Shown piece by piece: positions 19,340 through 28,414 of a stretch of DNA of 64,000 nucleotides. Location of the stretch: positions 1,215,858 through 1,279,857 of the forward strand of contig NZ_AQGU01000025.1 in NCBI RefSeq assembly GCF_014905615.1, read 5' to 3'. The stretch is from Pseudoalteromonas aliena SW19. GTDB taxonomy: Bacteria > Pseudomonadota > Gammaproteobacteria > Enterobacterales > Alteromonadaceae. Each line of letters starts with the position of its first letter. Positions within the stretch are counted from its first letter, which is position 1. The position numbers were made by a program, and so were the translations under genes. The notes beneath the pieces were generated by a model, which had not been told where the DNA came from, did no database searches, and was given only the letters and a program-made list of their open reading frames with translations.

Positions 19340-20272
19340 TTAACTACCTTTAACTTCTAAGTTAATAAACTTAACCAGCTCTTCAGGTTGGCCCATTAAC
19401 ATCATTATTTGTTGATTCACTTCTATCATCGTTTTACCTTCAGGTAATTTTGCTGACACAGAAAATGAGTTTAGCCCTTTCACAAAACCAATGATTGCTT
19501 GTGCTATTTCTGGGGTTACAGGGGCCTGTTGTAGCTGCTGTTCAACCATCATCTGCATTTGCTCTAACGTCATGCCCTGCTTTTTAAGTTCGCTTTCTAA
19601 TAGAGCTTTAAGATCACCTTGATCATTTAAGACGAAATTCATACTGCGAGGCTCTAGCTTACTGATAGCTTGCATAATTAGCGTTTGTTCTTGTAACTGT
19701 TGCTCATAAGAAAACGATTCATTATCTGCTTCTTGCTGTGTTTTATTGATCGCAAGAGATGCATCCATTAGCGCTTTAGAATTCGCCAATCCAACATCCA
19801 TATTAAAACTAACAATATCTTTTGCATCAAGCTTAATAACGATATCACTGTCGCCTGAGTTTTCATCATAATCTAATGACGAGTGTAAATCGTAACTTGC
19901 CGATGCTAACATCGTATTTGTATCTGCTGGTAGCTTCGCTACGAAGTCTTTATTAAATTGAAAGCTTTTTACATCCAGTGATGTATACGGTGAAACTTTA
20001 TCTGTTTCATAACCAGTCAATTCAATGCTTTGAATATGCGCCACGTTATCACCCTCTGGGCTCGTAACTTCCATATTAATAATTTCCACACTTTTAGAAA
20101 TGACACTGGCCGACAGCTCTGTATACTTAAACGTAGCACCTGTTTGTTCAGTAACTAAAGCTAGTTGTTTATCTACTTCTGTGCGAACTTCTTGCGTTGC
20201 CACGTAATTTGCGTAACTTACGCCACCAATACCGGCTGCAATAATAGCGACAGCTATAACTAATTTTTTCAT
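19340..20272 (-). CDS. Membrane-anchored hypothetical periplasmic protein
   Basis: Family not identified with certainty. It is 310 aa with an N-terminal hydrophobic segment (KLVIAVAIIAAGIGGVSYA, residues 3-21) that is a signal anchor or uncleaved signal peptide. A soluble region follows with alternating polar strands and a Gln-rich helical part (MTLEQMQMMVEQQLQQ, about residues 235-250). The overall pattern resembles DUF945/YdgA- or AsmA-type periplasmic proteins, but this is a loose likeness. It has a good GGAAAT ribosome-binding site and lies 75 bp downstream of radA on the same strand. Confidence 0.7.
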   Translation of the reverse strand: MKKLVIAVAIIAAGIGGVSYANYVATQEVRTEVDKQLALVTEQTGATFKYTELSASVISKSVEIINMEVTSPEGDNVAHIQSIELTGYETDKVSPYTSLDVKSFQFNKDFVAKLPADTNTMLASASYDLHSSLDYDENSGDSDIVIKLDAKDIVSFNMDVGLANSKALMDASLAINKTQQEADNESFSYEQQLQEQTLIMQAISKLEPRSMNFVLNDQGDLKALLESELKKQGMTLEQMQMMVEQQLQQAPVTPEIAQAIIGFVKGLNSFSVSAKLPEGKTMIEVNQQIMMLMGQPEELVKFINLEVKGS

Positions 20273-20347
20273 TTTATTTCCTTATTCTATTCTTTATATA
20301 AACCGACTCAGCTCAAGAATAACATTGAGAACATTATCGGTTAAGTG

Positions 20348-21733
20348 TTAATTAATCAGGCTAAGTAGCTCATGCACTGTTTTTACTGGGGTGATTTTAG
20401 CCCCCAGTCCTTCCATCGATTTATGATAATTACGAAATGGAATAAATATTTCAGTAAACCCATGCTGCGCCGCTTCCTTAACTCGCGGTACACCGCTATC
20501 AATTGGGCGTACATCGCCATTTAAGCTAAGCTCGCCCATAATACACGTAGTACGAGGCACAACAAATTCATTCAAGCTACTAAGCAGTGCGGTAACTAGC
20601 GCTAAATCAATACAAGTTTCTGTTTCATCAATTCTTAAACCACCCACAATATTAAAAAATGTATCATGAAATATTTTAGTTTTAGTGTGCTTGCGTAATA
20701 TACCAGTCAGCATTTTTATGCGGTTCATATTTAAACCAACGCACACACGCTGTGGAAATTCCGCCTCGGTTTCGGTGGTTAAACATTGAATTTCGAGCAA
20801 TAAATTACGATTACCTTTACGAATACAGGTAATTGTGGAGCCTGGTGAGTCGGTCGTTGATCCTGATAAGAAAATTTCACTTGGGTTATCAACGCTTAAC
20901 ATACCGCGTTCACACATTTTAAAAATGCCCACCGTATCAATATCACCAAAGCGGTTTTTATTTGCACGAAGCGTTCGAATTTGCCCATCATTGGTGTCAA
21001 TATGTAAAAGCGCATCTACTATGTGCACCAGCGTTTGCGGGCCGGCTATTTCATTATTTTTATTTACATGAGCAATGATGAACATAGTGACATCATTTTG
21101 CTTACAGTATTGAGTTAATGCCTGAGCAGCGCTTTTCACTTGTGAAGGCGAGCCTGGACTACCATTTGCAGTATCCGTTACAACCGCTTGAATAGAGTCA
21201 ATAACTGCAAATTTAATTTTATTTTTATCGAGCTCTTCAATTATCGTTTCAACGCTAGTTTCTGAAAGTAAATAAAGTTCATCAGCGTTATAATTTAGTT
21301 TTAAACGATTTACTCTGTTTTTAAACTGCGATAAAGACTCCTCAGCCGTACAGTAAAGAGACGGCATACGTTGTGACATTCTGGCAACTAAATCTGATAG
21401 TAAGGTTGTTTTACCTGCACCAGGATCGCCCGATATAATATTAACCGATCCCGTTGTTACACCTCCGCTTAAAACACGATCGAGTTCACCTATTTCAGTT
21501 AGCTGTTTTTCAGCTTCAGATGTCGCAATATCATTAATTTTTTTAGAGCCGCCACCAATTCCACCAGCGTAACCTGCAACACTGGCTCTTACTGATGATT
21601 TTTTACTTTGCCCTGCTGAGGGTTTAAATTCTGCTAATGTATTCCATGCACCACAACGGCATTGCCCTTGCCACCGCTGGTAATTCATACCACATTCAGT
21701 ACAAACAAACTCTACTTTTGCCGCTTTTGCCAT
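20348..21733 (-). CDS. radA: DNA repair protein RadA
   Basis: RecA-related ATPase that processes recombination intermediates and promotes branch migration. It has an N-terminal four-cysteine zinc finger (CTECGMNYQRWQGQCRCG, residues 11-28). Walker A GDPGAGKTTL lies near 101-110 and the RadA-specific KNRFG motif near 258. A Lon-like C-terminal domain ends the protein. Length (461 aa) is typical. An AGGTAAGG ribosome-binding site precedes the ATG. In many gammaproteobacteria radA follows serB; here serB is nearby (24.7 kb) but separated by a PilZ gene. Confidence 0.96.
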   Translation of the reverse strand: MAKAAKVEFVCTECGMNYQRWQGQCRCGAWNTLAEFKPSAGQSKKSSVRASVAGYAGGIGGGSKKINDIATSEAEKQLTEIGELDRVLSGGVTTGSVNIISGDPGAGKTTLLSDLVARMSQRMPSLYCTAEESLSQFKNRVNRLKLNYNADELYLLSETSVETIIEELDKNKIKFAVIDSIQAVVTDTANGSPGSPSQVKSAAQALTQYCKQNDVTMFIIAHVNKNNEIAGPQTLVHIVDALLHIDTNDGQIRTLRANKNRFGDIDTVGIFKMCERGMLSVDNPSEIFLSGSTTDSPGSTITCIRKGNRNLLLEIQCLTTETEAEFPQRVCVGLNMNRIKMLTGILRKHTKTKIFHDTFFNIVGGLRIDETETCIDLALVTALLSSLNEFVVPRTTCIMGELSLNGDVRPIDSGVPRVKEAAQHGFTEIFIPFRNYHKSMEGLGAKITPVKTVHELLSLIN

Positions 21734-22092
21734 TAATAACCTTACCTACTATTTTTTAAATTTTTAAATATTTACTATTAAATACCTACTTTAGCATTTC
21801 AAACTCTTGCTTAGTAACATACTCTTGTTGTTACAAGACTCAACACAACAATTATTGCATGCAAATGCTGTTTTCTTTTTTTCTCTAATTTAGGGCATAC
21901 TTATTGCTTTAGAAATGGTTTAAAGTAACTTGCCAATAAAATGGCGCATAACACATAATAACAAGAGCTAAATTACAATTACTCAAATAATCATACCTGT
22001 ATTAATAAAGGTGCGATTTACGTTAATTAATTTTCTAATAAATTAGCTTCTCAGTATACCTACTTTTAAATTAGACGGTGATGGTTTTATAA
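21734..22092. other. Divergent intergenic region radA / PilZ gene
   Basis: 359 bp of AT-rich DNA between two divergent genes. It should carry both promoters, but no operator, repeat or small ORF could be singled out. Confidence 0.5.
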
Positions 22093-24558
22093 ATGGCTGA
22101 TGACATATTACTCAAGCACGAAGACCTTGTGAATGAGCTGAAACAATATTTAGGTAATACTAAGTTCGACCTAATTTTCAAATCGAAAACAACAGGGCTA
22201 ACCAAACCTGAACAGTTTTTAATTAAAATGGAAATGTCGCGTTTATCTCAGCCTGTTGCCCGCTTTATTGACTTACGAGGTTCGGTTAGCGGGTTAGTAA
22301 AACCTTACGAGCATAATGGTAAACAGCACTTCATGGATGATGCTGCTATTGAAGCGTTTGAAAAAGCCTTAAAACAATACGGTGAATATACTTTGGCTGT
22401 TTACGAGGCGGTACTGAGCACAAGAAACCACAATCGGGATATACAAGATAAAGAACAACAGCAAGTACTAGATAGCCTGCTAAGCACCGATGTAGTTAAA
22501 TTTGCCTCTTACGAAAGCCGTTGCGAAGAGCGGATGAATTATTCAATTAAAGTTACGATTGAATATAATGATAAGAAAAATATTTCTGCTAGTACCTCTG
22601 ATATATCCTTAAGTGGCTGTAAGGTAAAGCTTGCCACTGAAAATATTATAAGAAAAGGTCAGCTTATAGCAATGCGCCTGGTTGGCCTTGAACAAGATTT
22701 TGAGCTAGGTTTAAAAAATGGCATCCAATATGAAGTTGTTGCTATTGAAAATACCTCTCCTGAATTTAATCATGTTCGATTAAAGCGTACCTATATAGAA
22801 AAAAACGATACCTTCGATAACTTTTTAAACAGCTTTATCAACGGAAATAAACGTCGCTATAAAGTTAATCTAGATAACACACTTGATGCGGTAGTTTCTA
22901 AAGGCTATGAGCAGTTTTATATTCCACGTGTAACGTCGTTATATGTATTTTTAAGTAAAAAAGATGAACAGTATTACCCAAGCCTGAGTTTAACCACTGA
23001 AAACAACATTTTTATTCAACGATACTTTACTGACGAAAGAAAAGCGTCATGTTTGTATAGCGTGCTTAACCACAAGCGCATTAAAAAACTGCTTACTCAA
23101 CCTACGGCTATAAAAGAAGATTATCTTTACACTTTTACGCATATCGTATCTGGGAAAATTTATTATTACTCTGCCACCCGCAGCGAACTTAATACTAATT
23201 CTGAACTAAAAAAATTATTTTTTGGCCTAGGTAGTCAAAAAGAAAATTGGCAATGCTTTAAAATTCAAATAATGCCAAGTCATCCAAGCGACTCATATAT
23301 CCCTTTATCTCTGCCAAATAGCGTAAGCGCAAACATTGCAAAACTAAATCGTCCACCTATCCCACGTGTTGAGGGCCTTATAAAAAACGTTAAATATTTA
23401 GTTGTGTTAACAAGTGTTGGTAATACCATTGAAAAACATAATTACCAAAGAACGGATTACGATAAGTCTCTTGTTAATCAACTAAAGTTATTTGGGCATA
23501 CTAAACACAAAGTTCCTCCACATTTAGATACCGTCGCCCTGGAGTATATAAATTTGCGCTCACAAAAACGCTATCTATACAAAACGTCTGTGGAAGTAAA
23601 TATTAATGGTGTGACAATTGATGGCCATACTCGGGATTTTTCAGTGATGGGTTTGCAGCTAGAGTGCAAGCAATCGACCACGTTTAGTAAAGGTGATATT
23701 GCGCTACTCTCATTTCCTGAACTACAAAAAATAACGAAAAACTATAATCTAAAAGAATTAAAATATGAAGTTATGGCCGTTGGAAAAACACTCGTCACAT
23801 TAAATTTAAAAGCAAATGAGGAGGCTGATGCAGAGCATACTGGGGTTGGCTTTTTCACCCAGCTAATTGAAAAAAATAAAGATAAGTTAAAAATATCCGA
23901 AGAAGCTCCTGAAGTGGAAGGCATTTCTACCGCCTTAAGAAATATGGTGACAAAAAGTATTTGCCAATTCCCGTTATATCTAAATAAAGAAGCAGCTCAT
24001 TTTAAAATTGGCGCTGTAGGTTTTGGCTTATACGCAAGCCCACTACATACAATTTTGCAAAATTTTGGTCTATTAAATAATAAAACAGACTTTTCGAGCA
24101 TATTAAGTAAAGAAGATCTTTTTAATGTTATTACCCCCAATATAAAAGATCGCAGCCGAAAAGATCCGCCTTTACCATTTACCCTTGTTATTAATTTTAA
24201 TCCTCGCGTTAGCAACATTGAAGATGCAATTACAAGCCAGTGTATACTCGGCGATGATTATCAAAAAAGCTTAAAGCAGATAAAAAGTGGCATTAAATCT
24301 GAGCTTATTTTCGTTATGCGCTTATTTATATCTCGCACCGGTCGTCCCGATACTGATTATTTATCTAATGAGCTTAAGTATGTAACTCATTACGCTATTC
24401 ACAAAGCAAAGGAATTAGAGGATGCATTATGGTCTGTGACTGGTGTAGGTGACATAGTAGATATTACGGAGGAAGCGCTTGGCCATTTAGACCTTAATCA
24501 GCAAGAAGTTGAACAAATGGGACGTCGTAAACTCATGTGGTTAAACCGCTTACGCTAA
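22093..24558 (+). CDS. Large protein with two PilZ domains (putative c-di-GMP effector)
   Basis: An 821-aa cytoplasmic-looking protein without signal or membrane segments. Two PilZ modules are visible. The first has RCEER (residues 143-147, RxxxR) and DISLSG (170-175, DxSxxG); the second has RSQKR (about 489-493) and DFSVMG (about 514-519). Both carry the complete set of cyclic-di-GMP-contacting residues, so two binding sites are likely. The remaining 300 C-terminal residues and the linker have no recognised domain. It is a single-gene unit, divergent from radA, whose stop codon lies inside its own terminator. Which process it controls is not evident; motility, surface or attachment functions are guesses from the domain. 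Confidence 0.85.
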   Translation: MADDILLKHEDLVNELKQYLGNTKFDLIFKSKTTGLTKPEQFLIKMEMSRLSQPVARFIDLRGSVSGLVKPYEHNGKQHFMDDAAIEAFEKALKQYGEYTLAVYEAVLSTRNHNRDIQDKEQQQVLDSLLSTDVVKFASYESRCEERMNYSIKVTIEYNDKKNISASTSDISLSGCKVKLATENIIRKGQLIAMRLVGLEQDFELGLKNGIQYEVVAIENTSPEFNHVRLKRTYIEKNDTFDNFLNSFINGNKRRYKVNLDNTLDAVVSKGYEQFYIPRVTSLYVFLSKKDEQYYPSLSLTTENNIFIQRYFTDERKASCLYSVLNHKRIKKLLTQPTAIKEDYLYTFTHIVSGKIYYYSATRSELNTNSELKKLFFGLGSQKENWQCFKIQIMPSHPSDSYIPLSLPNSVSANIAKLNRPPIPRVEGLIKNVKYLVVLTSVGNTIEKHNYQRTDYDKSLVNQLKLFGHTKHKVPPHLDTVALEYINLRSQKRYLYKTSVEVNINGVTIDGHTRDFSVMGLQLECKQSTTFSKGDIALLSFPELQKITKNYNLKELKYEVMAVGKTLVTLNLKANEEADAEHTGVGFFTQLIEKNKDKLKISEEAPEVEGISTALRNMVTKSICQFPLYLNKEAAHFKIGAVGFGLYASPLHTILQNFGLLNNKTDFSSILSKEDLFNVITPNIKDRSRKDPPLPFTLVINFNPRVSNIEDAITSQCILGDDYQKSLKQIKSGIKSELIFVMRLFISRTGRPDTDYLSNELKYVTHYAIHKAKELEDALWSVTGVGDIVDITEEALGHLDLNQQEVEQMGRRKLMWLNRLR

Positions 24559-24572
24559 GCGGTTTAACACTT
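24541..24572 (+). terminator. Terminator of the PilZ gene (overlaps the stop codon)
   Basis: A 12-bp perfect stem (TTAAACCGCTTA at 24541-24552, complement at 24556-24567) with a 3-nt loop and a downstream ACTTTTA. The stop codon forms the start of the right arm. Confidence 0.75.
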
Positions 24573-24691
24573 TTAGCAAAACATGCTGGCCTTGTTTATT
24601 TTTCCACACCAATACTTTTCAGTGGATACAAAGCTAATTTATTTAATCTAAAATCTCGTTAAGATATTTACTATTAAGGGCTGAGATCAGT

Positions 24692-25720
24692 CTAAATTTT
24701 TGGCTCTTCATTAAGCGGAATCGCCAACATATACAACAGTTGTAATAACGATCCTTGGCAAATAGCCGCTTGAGCTTGTTCAACTACTTTAGCCTTGCCA
24801 TGCACTGCAACACCTAAACCCGCTTTAGCCATCATCACTAAATCGTTCGCGCCGTCACCAATAGCCACGGTTTGCGTTTTTATAAGCCCTAGCTTTTGCT
24901 GCAATGACTCTAAAATCACCGCTTTTTGCTGCGCATCCACAATTGTGCCAAGCACTTTACCCGTTAATTTATTATTCTTAAACTCAAGTATATTTGCATG
25001 TACTTCATCTAAGCTAATCAACTCTTGCACTCGCTCTGCAAACGGTACAAAACCACCAGATGCTATTGCTAAATACCAGTTGTGCTGCTTTAAAATTTGG
25101 CATAATGCTTTAATACCGGGCATTAAAGGGAGTGAGTCTTTTAATTCTTCAATTAAGCTTTTTTCAATACCCTCAAGCTTAGCCACTCGTTGATTTAAGC
25201 TTTCGCTAAAATCAAGCTTACCCGCCATTGCAAGCGCAGTAACTGACGCAACGTCATCGTATACATTTGCCAAGCGTGCTATTTCATCAATGCACTCAAT
25301 CGTAATCGCTGTTGAATCCATATCCATAACCAATAAGCCAGGCTCATATAAGTTAGGCGGTGTATTAACTTGTACAAGCTGACACTCTAAGGTTTTTGAG
25401 AGCGCTTGTAGCACTAATGGGTTTATAGCTTGATTTGCATCTTGGCTATAAAAGCACAATGCGGGTGCTAACTCTAAATCAGGCTGATATTGGCATAGTG
25501 CTGTAACACCTTGATTATGCTTAGCTAAAAACGCTGCAATCAATTGGATTTTTTCACTATTAAAATCCCCTGCGAATGCAATACTAAATAGCCCACGCTG
25601 CCTATTTGGAGTACCATTGAGTGGCAAAAAGGTGGTGTCTTGATAACTAAACCATTGATTTAATGTGAGCGTTGATAGTGATTGCTCAGCATTGGGCTGT
25701 GCCATGCTTGTTTTCGACAT
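24692..25720 (-). CDS. serB: Phosphoserine phosphatase SerB
   Basis: Last step of serine biosynthesis, a HAD-superfamily phosphatase. Catalytic motif I DMDSTAI is at about residues 133-139, IASGG (motif II) near 218 and the GDGANDL motif near 292. An N-terminal extension of about 120 residues corresponds to the regulatory ACT-like region of the long gammaproteobacterial form (342 aa). It is divergent from the smp gene, the same arrangement as serB and smp (ytjB) in E. coli, which supports both calls. Confidence 0.95.
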   Translation of the reverse strand: MSKTSMAQPNAEQSLSTLTLNQWFSYQDTTFLPLNGTPNRQRGLFSIAFAGDFNSEKIQLIAAFLAKHNQGVTALCQYQPDLELAPALCFYSQDANQAINPLVLQALSKTLECQLVQVNTPPNLYEPGLLVMDMDSTAITIECIDEIARLANVYDDVASVTALAMAGKLDFSESLNQRVAKLEGIEKSLIEELKDSLPLMPGIKALCQILKQHNWYLAIASGGFVPFAERVQELISLDEVHANILEFKNNKLTGKVLGTIVDAQQKAVILESLQQKLGLIKTQTVAIGDGANDLVMMAKAGLGVAVHGKAKVVEQAQAAICQGSLLQLLYMLAIPLNEEPKI

Positions 25721-25870
25721 GGGATCTCCGTGTTTATTTTTATTATCCTGATATAAAACTAATTGATGTTAGGTATTATTAGCGCTAAATTCGCCATCAG
25801 GTAGGATTTAAGGTTATAGTAGTAGTTGTAACATCAAATTAAAATCCTGTCAGTAGCATATACGGTGACT

Positions 25871-26491
25871 ATGAAAAATAACCATCTTAAAAATCCAATC
25901 TCGGCATCTCAAAAAAAGCGACTTGTGCGTTTATTTCTTGCGGCTGCCTGTTTTGTATTACTAAGCTGGGTGGGTGTAAACAGTAGTTTTCAAAGCCATC
26001 AGTTACTTTACGATAGCGCCGATAGCACAGCCAAAAGCCTGACTCAATTTATGGCCTTAAATGTTAAAACACCTCTTATCGAAAAAAACAAACCACAGCT
26101 TAATGCTATTTGTAACGATATAAGCAAAGACGAGTTTGTACTTTCAGCCACTATTTACGATCAGCAAGGCATTTTAATAGCCAGTAGCGATAATTGGCAA
26201 TCGCACCATATTTTTGGCCAACTTCCTGATTCAACCCCTGGCATTAGTAAATTAAAAACCCCTTTTGTAGAGCCCGTAGTTAGCGATGACGACCGTCCAC
26301 TTGGATTTGTGTCAGTCACTTATTTAACCCGCTCAGCCATAGCGCAAAGTCATAGCCATTTTCATGACTTAGGTCGCCAAGTACTATTAATGCTAGTGAT
26401 TGCCTGTATTTTTACGTGGCAATTAGGGCGTGGATTAAAAAGTTGGCAGGTAAGTCGTTATATCCGAAAAACATCTGAGCAAGAATCATAA
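25871..26491 (+). CDS. smp: Smp/YtjB-like membrane protein
   Basis: A bitopic inner-membrane protein of about 206 aa. It has an N-terminal transmembrane segment (LFLAAACFVLLSWVGV, about residues 23-40), a periplasmic sensor-like domain and a second segment near the C-terminus (VLLMLVIACIFTWQLG). The assignment rests on this topology and on its position divergent from serB, as in enterobacteria. The function of Smp is poorly understood. A GTG at 25865 is an alternative start two codons earlier. The last 34 bp overlap the 3' end of the convergent TatD-family gene. Confidence 0.78.
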   Translation: MKNNHLKNPISASQKKRLVRLFLAAACFVLLSWVGVNSSFQSHQLLYDSADSTAKSLTQFMALNVKTPLIEKNKPQLNAICNDISKDEFVLSATIYDQQGILIASSDNWQSHHIFGQLPDSTPGISKLKTPFVEPVVSDDDRPLGFVSVTYLTRSAIAQSHSHFHDLGRQVLLMLVIACIFTWQLGRGLKSWQVSRYIRKTSEQES

Positions 26492-27225
26492 AGGCATTTT
26501 GCAAGCGTATCTCTCTTACTGAGTGACTTTAAATCACACAATGCATTAAACACATCGGGTATATGCAATGGCGTGTTAACTTCACCTTGATAGCCGCTTA
26601 AGGGCATTGAGGGAGAATCTGTTTCTAGCACTAAATTCTCTGGCTCGATAGCAGCAATAACAGCCCGTGTTTTAACTGCGCGCTCATAGGTAATAACACC
26701 GCCTACTCCTAGCTTAAAGCCCTGTTTGATATAGTACTGCGCTTGTTGGATTGAACCTGAAAATGCATGAATCACTCCCCCATTTTTTGGCTTACAACGT
26801 TTAAACGATTGCGCAATTAAATCATGGCTTTGCCTATGGTGCACAATGATTGGCAAGTTAAGCTTGTTTGATAGCTCTATTTGCTGCTCAAACAAAAAAG
26901 TTTGTTTAGCCAAGTTTTCAATACTTCTATCAAGCCCACATTCTCCAATAGCCACAAGCTGATGCTTATTTGCAGTCGCGAATTCATATAGCGCTTCAAT
27001 GTGCGATTCTTGATGTTGTTCTAAAAAATAAGGATGTAACCCTGCGGCTATTTTTATACTTGGATAGGTTGCTTTGAGCTTTATGAGAGTACGCGATTGA
27101 GCAAGCGTAATACCTGGCACAATAAACTGATTAACTCCCTTTGCTACACACTCGTTTATGAGCGATTCACGATTCGAATCAAACTCGCTAAAGTCGAGGT
27201 GGCAATGAGAGTCAATAAATTGCAC
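26458..27225 (-). CDS. TatD family metal-dependent hydrolase
   Basis: Putative Mg-dependent DNase of the amidohydrolase fold. The first metal motif is FIDSHCHLDF (residues 3-12). GECGLD follows near 92, then HHRQ and HAFSGS, and LETDSPSMPL, all typical of TatD/YjjV proteins. Length is 255 aa. The start codon is GTG (27223-27225). It is 21 bp downstream of pdxH on the same strand and likely co-transcribed. Among the three E. coli paralogues it looks closest to YjjV, but this is judged by eye. Confidence 0.9.
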   Translation of the reverse strand: MQFIDSHCHLDFSEFDSNRESLINECVAKGVNQFIVPGITLAQSRTLIKLKATYPSIKIAAGLHPYFLEQHQESHIEALYEFATANKHQLVAIGECGLDRSIENLAKQTFLFEQQIELSNKLNLPIIVHHRQSHDLIAQSFKRCKPKNGGVIHAFSGSIQQAQYYIKQGFKLGVGGVITYERAVKTRAVIAAIEPENLVLETDSPSMPLSGYQGEVNTPLHIPDVFNALCDLKSLSKRDTLAKCLYDSCSDVFRI

Positions 27226-27246
27226 GGTTACTTACTCATCGATTTA

Positions 27247-27885
27247 TTAAGGGTTTAAGCGTGTAATTTGCCAGCTATTATCTGCTTGGCGCTGATACAT
27301 AAAACGGTCGTGCAAACGATGCGCCCCACCTTGCCAAAACTCGATTTTAGTGGGTACTACACAATATCCGCCCCAAAAATCAGGGAGTGGAATTTCACCC
27401 TTAGCAAATTTATTTTTCATATTGGCAAAGGTTTCCATTAGTACTTTACGTGATGACACCGGACGACTTTGCGCTGATGCCCACGCGGCTAATTGGCTTT
27501 CTTTAGGACGAGATAAAAAGTACTTTGCCACAGCAGATGTAGGTAATGGTTTAGCCTCGCCATAGACAATAACTTGGCGTTCCATGTGGTGCCACGGAAA
27601 GTGCAAGGAAATTTTATTATTACCTTTAAGCTCTTGCGCTTTACGCGAGCCGGTATTAGTAAAAAACACAAACCCGTTATCATCTAAATGTTTTAAAAGC
27701 ACAATACGCTGTGAAGGTTGACCAGTTTCATCAACGGTTGCTACAACCATTGCAGTAGGATCGGGTAGTTTGCTTGCTACCGCATGCTCAAGCCACGTTT
27801 CAAACTGCTTAAACGGATCATCTTGCAAGTTATCTTCGCTTAACGCGTCTTGCAGGTATTCACGACGGATATCTTCGAGTTTCAT
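27247..27885 (-). CDS. pdxH: Pyridoxamine 5'-phosphate oxidase
   Basis: FMN-dependent oxidation of pyridoxine or pyridoxamine 5'-phosphate to pyridoxal 5'-phosphate. Full length (212 aa). It has [13 protein letters not shown] near the start, [20 protein letters not shown] with the FMN-binding region, and the C-terminal [12 protein letters not shown] then ITRLNP ending characteristic of PdxH. Downstream on the same strand is the TatD-family gene. The 500-bp leader on its 5' side contains the 124-bp tandem repeats. Confidence 0.96.
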   Translation of the reverse strand: MKLEDIRREYLQDALSEDNLQDDPFKQFETWLEHAVASKLPDPTAMVVATVDETGQPSQRIVLLKHLDDNGFVFFTNTGSRKAQELKGNNKISLHFPWHHMERQVIVYGEAKPLPTSAVAKYFLSRPKESQLAAWASAQSRPVSSRKVLMETFANMKNKFAKGEIPLPDFWGGYCVVPTKIEFWQGGAHRLHDRFMYQRQADNSWQITRLNP

Positions 27886-28020
27886 AACAAGTCCTTTAAA
27901 TAAAGCCTTAGAGAAGAGCTTAGAGTAGCGAGCTTAAAACATTAGATGTTGAGTAATAACAAATATCGAGTCTCAGATGTATCGTTGGGTTTCGTTTCAC
28001 TCAACCCAACCTACAACGTA
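27886..28020. other. pdxH leader region
   Basis: Bases between the pdxH start and the tandem repeat array. It contains a ribosome-binding site for pdxH and the inverted repeat at 27984-28010; no gene is seen. Confidence 0.5.
27984..28010. repeat. Short inverted repeat GTTGGGTT...AACCCAAC
   Basis: An 8-bp perfect stem with an 11-nt loop, immediately beside the tandem repeat array. The GTTGGGTT-(loop)-AACCCAACCTAC pattern looks like a REP-type dispersed hairpin, but only one copy was found in this window. Confidence 0.5.
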
Positions 28021-28400
28021 AACTACACAGCTCAGATATCTGCAAGTGTAGGAATGCTAGCAAGGCAAGAAGTTTATTTATGCCAAGGAGCATACAGTTT
28101 GTATGTAACTTAGGCTAAATAAACTTCTTAACGCAGCTAAAGCGAACTACACAACTCAGATATCTGCAAGTGTAGAAGTGCTGACAAGACAGAGTGCTTT
28201 TTTATGCCAAGGAGTATACATTTAGTATGTGACTTAGGCTAAATAGTTTTACCAACGCAGCTAAAGCGAACTACACAACTCAGATATCTGCAAGTGTAGA
28301 AGTGCTGACAAGACGGAGTGCTTTTTTATGCCAAGGAGCATACATTTAGTATGTGACTTAGGCTAAAAAAGCACGACAACGCAGTCAAAGCGAACTACAC
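28021..28400. repeat. Three-unit tandem repeat, 124-bp period
   Basis: Units start at 28021, 28145 and 28269, with the first 8 bases recurring at 28393; the spacing is exactly 124 bp each time. Each unit opens with CTACAC...CAGATATCTG...GTGTAG, a small nested hairpin. A second, longer hairpin follows, whose loop region TGCCAAGGAG...TATGTGACTTAGGC is nearly constant. The outer arms differ between units but still pair within units 1 and 3 (see findings). No ORF runs through it. It lies in the argS 3' / pdxH 5' region. Confidence 0.9.
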
Positions 28401-28414
28401 GCTGCAGAAGGTGA

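Noticed and set aside
28021..28400. CRISPR array
   Set aside because: Only three long (124-bp) units without short direct repeats and unique spacers, and no cas genes nearby.
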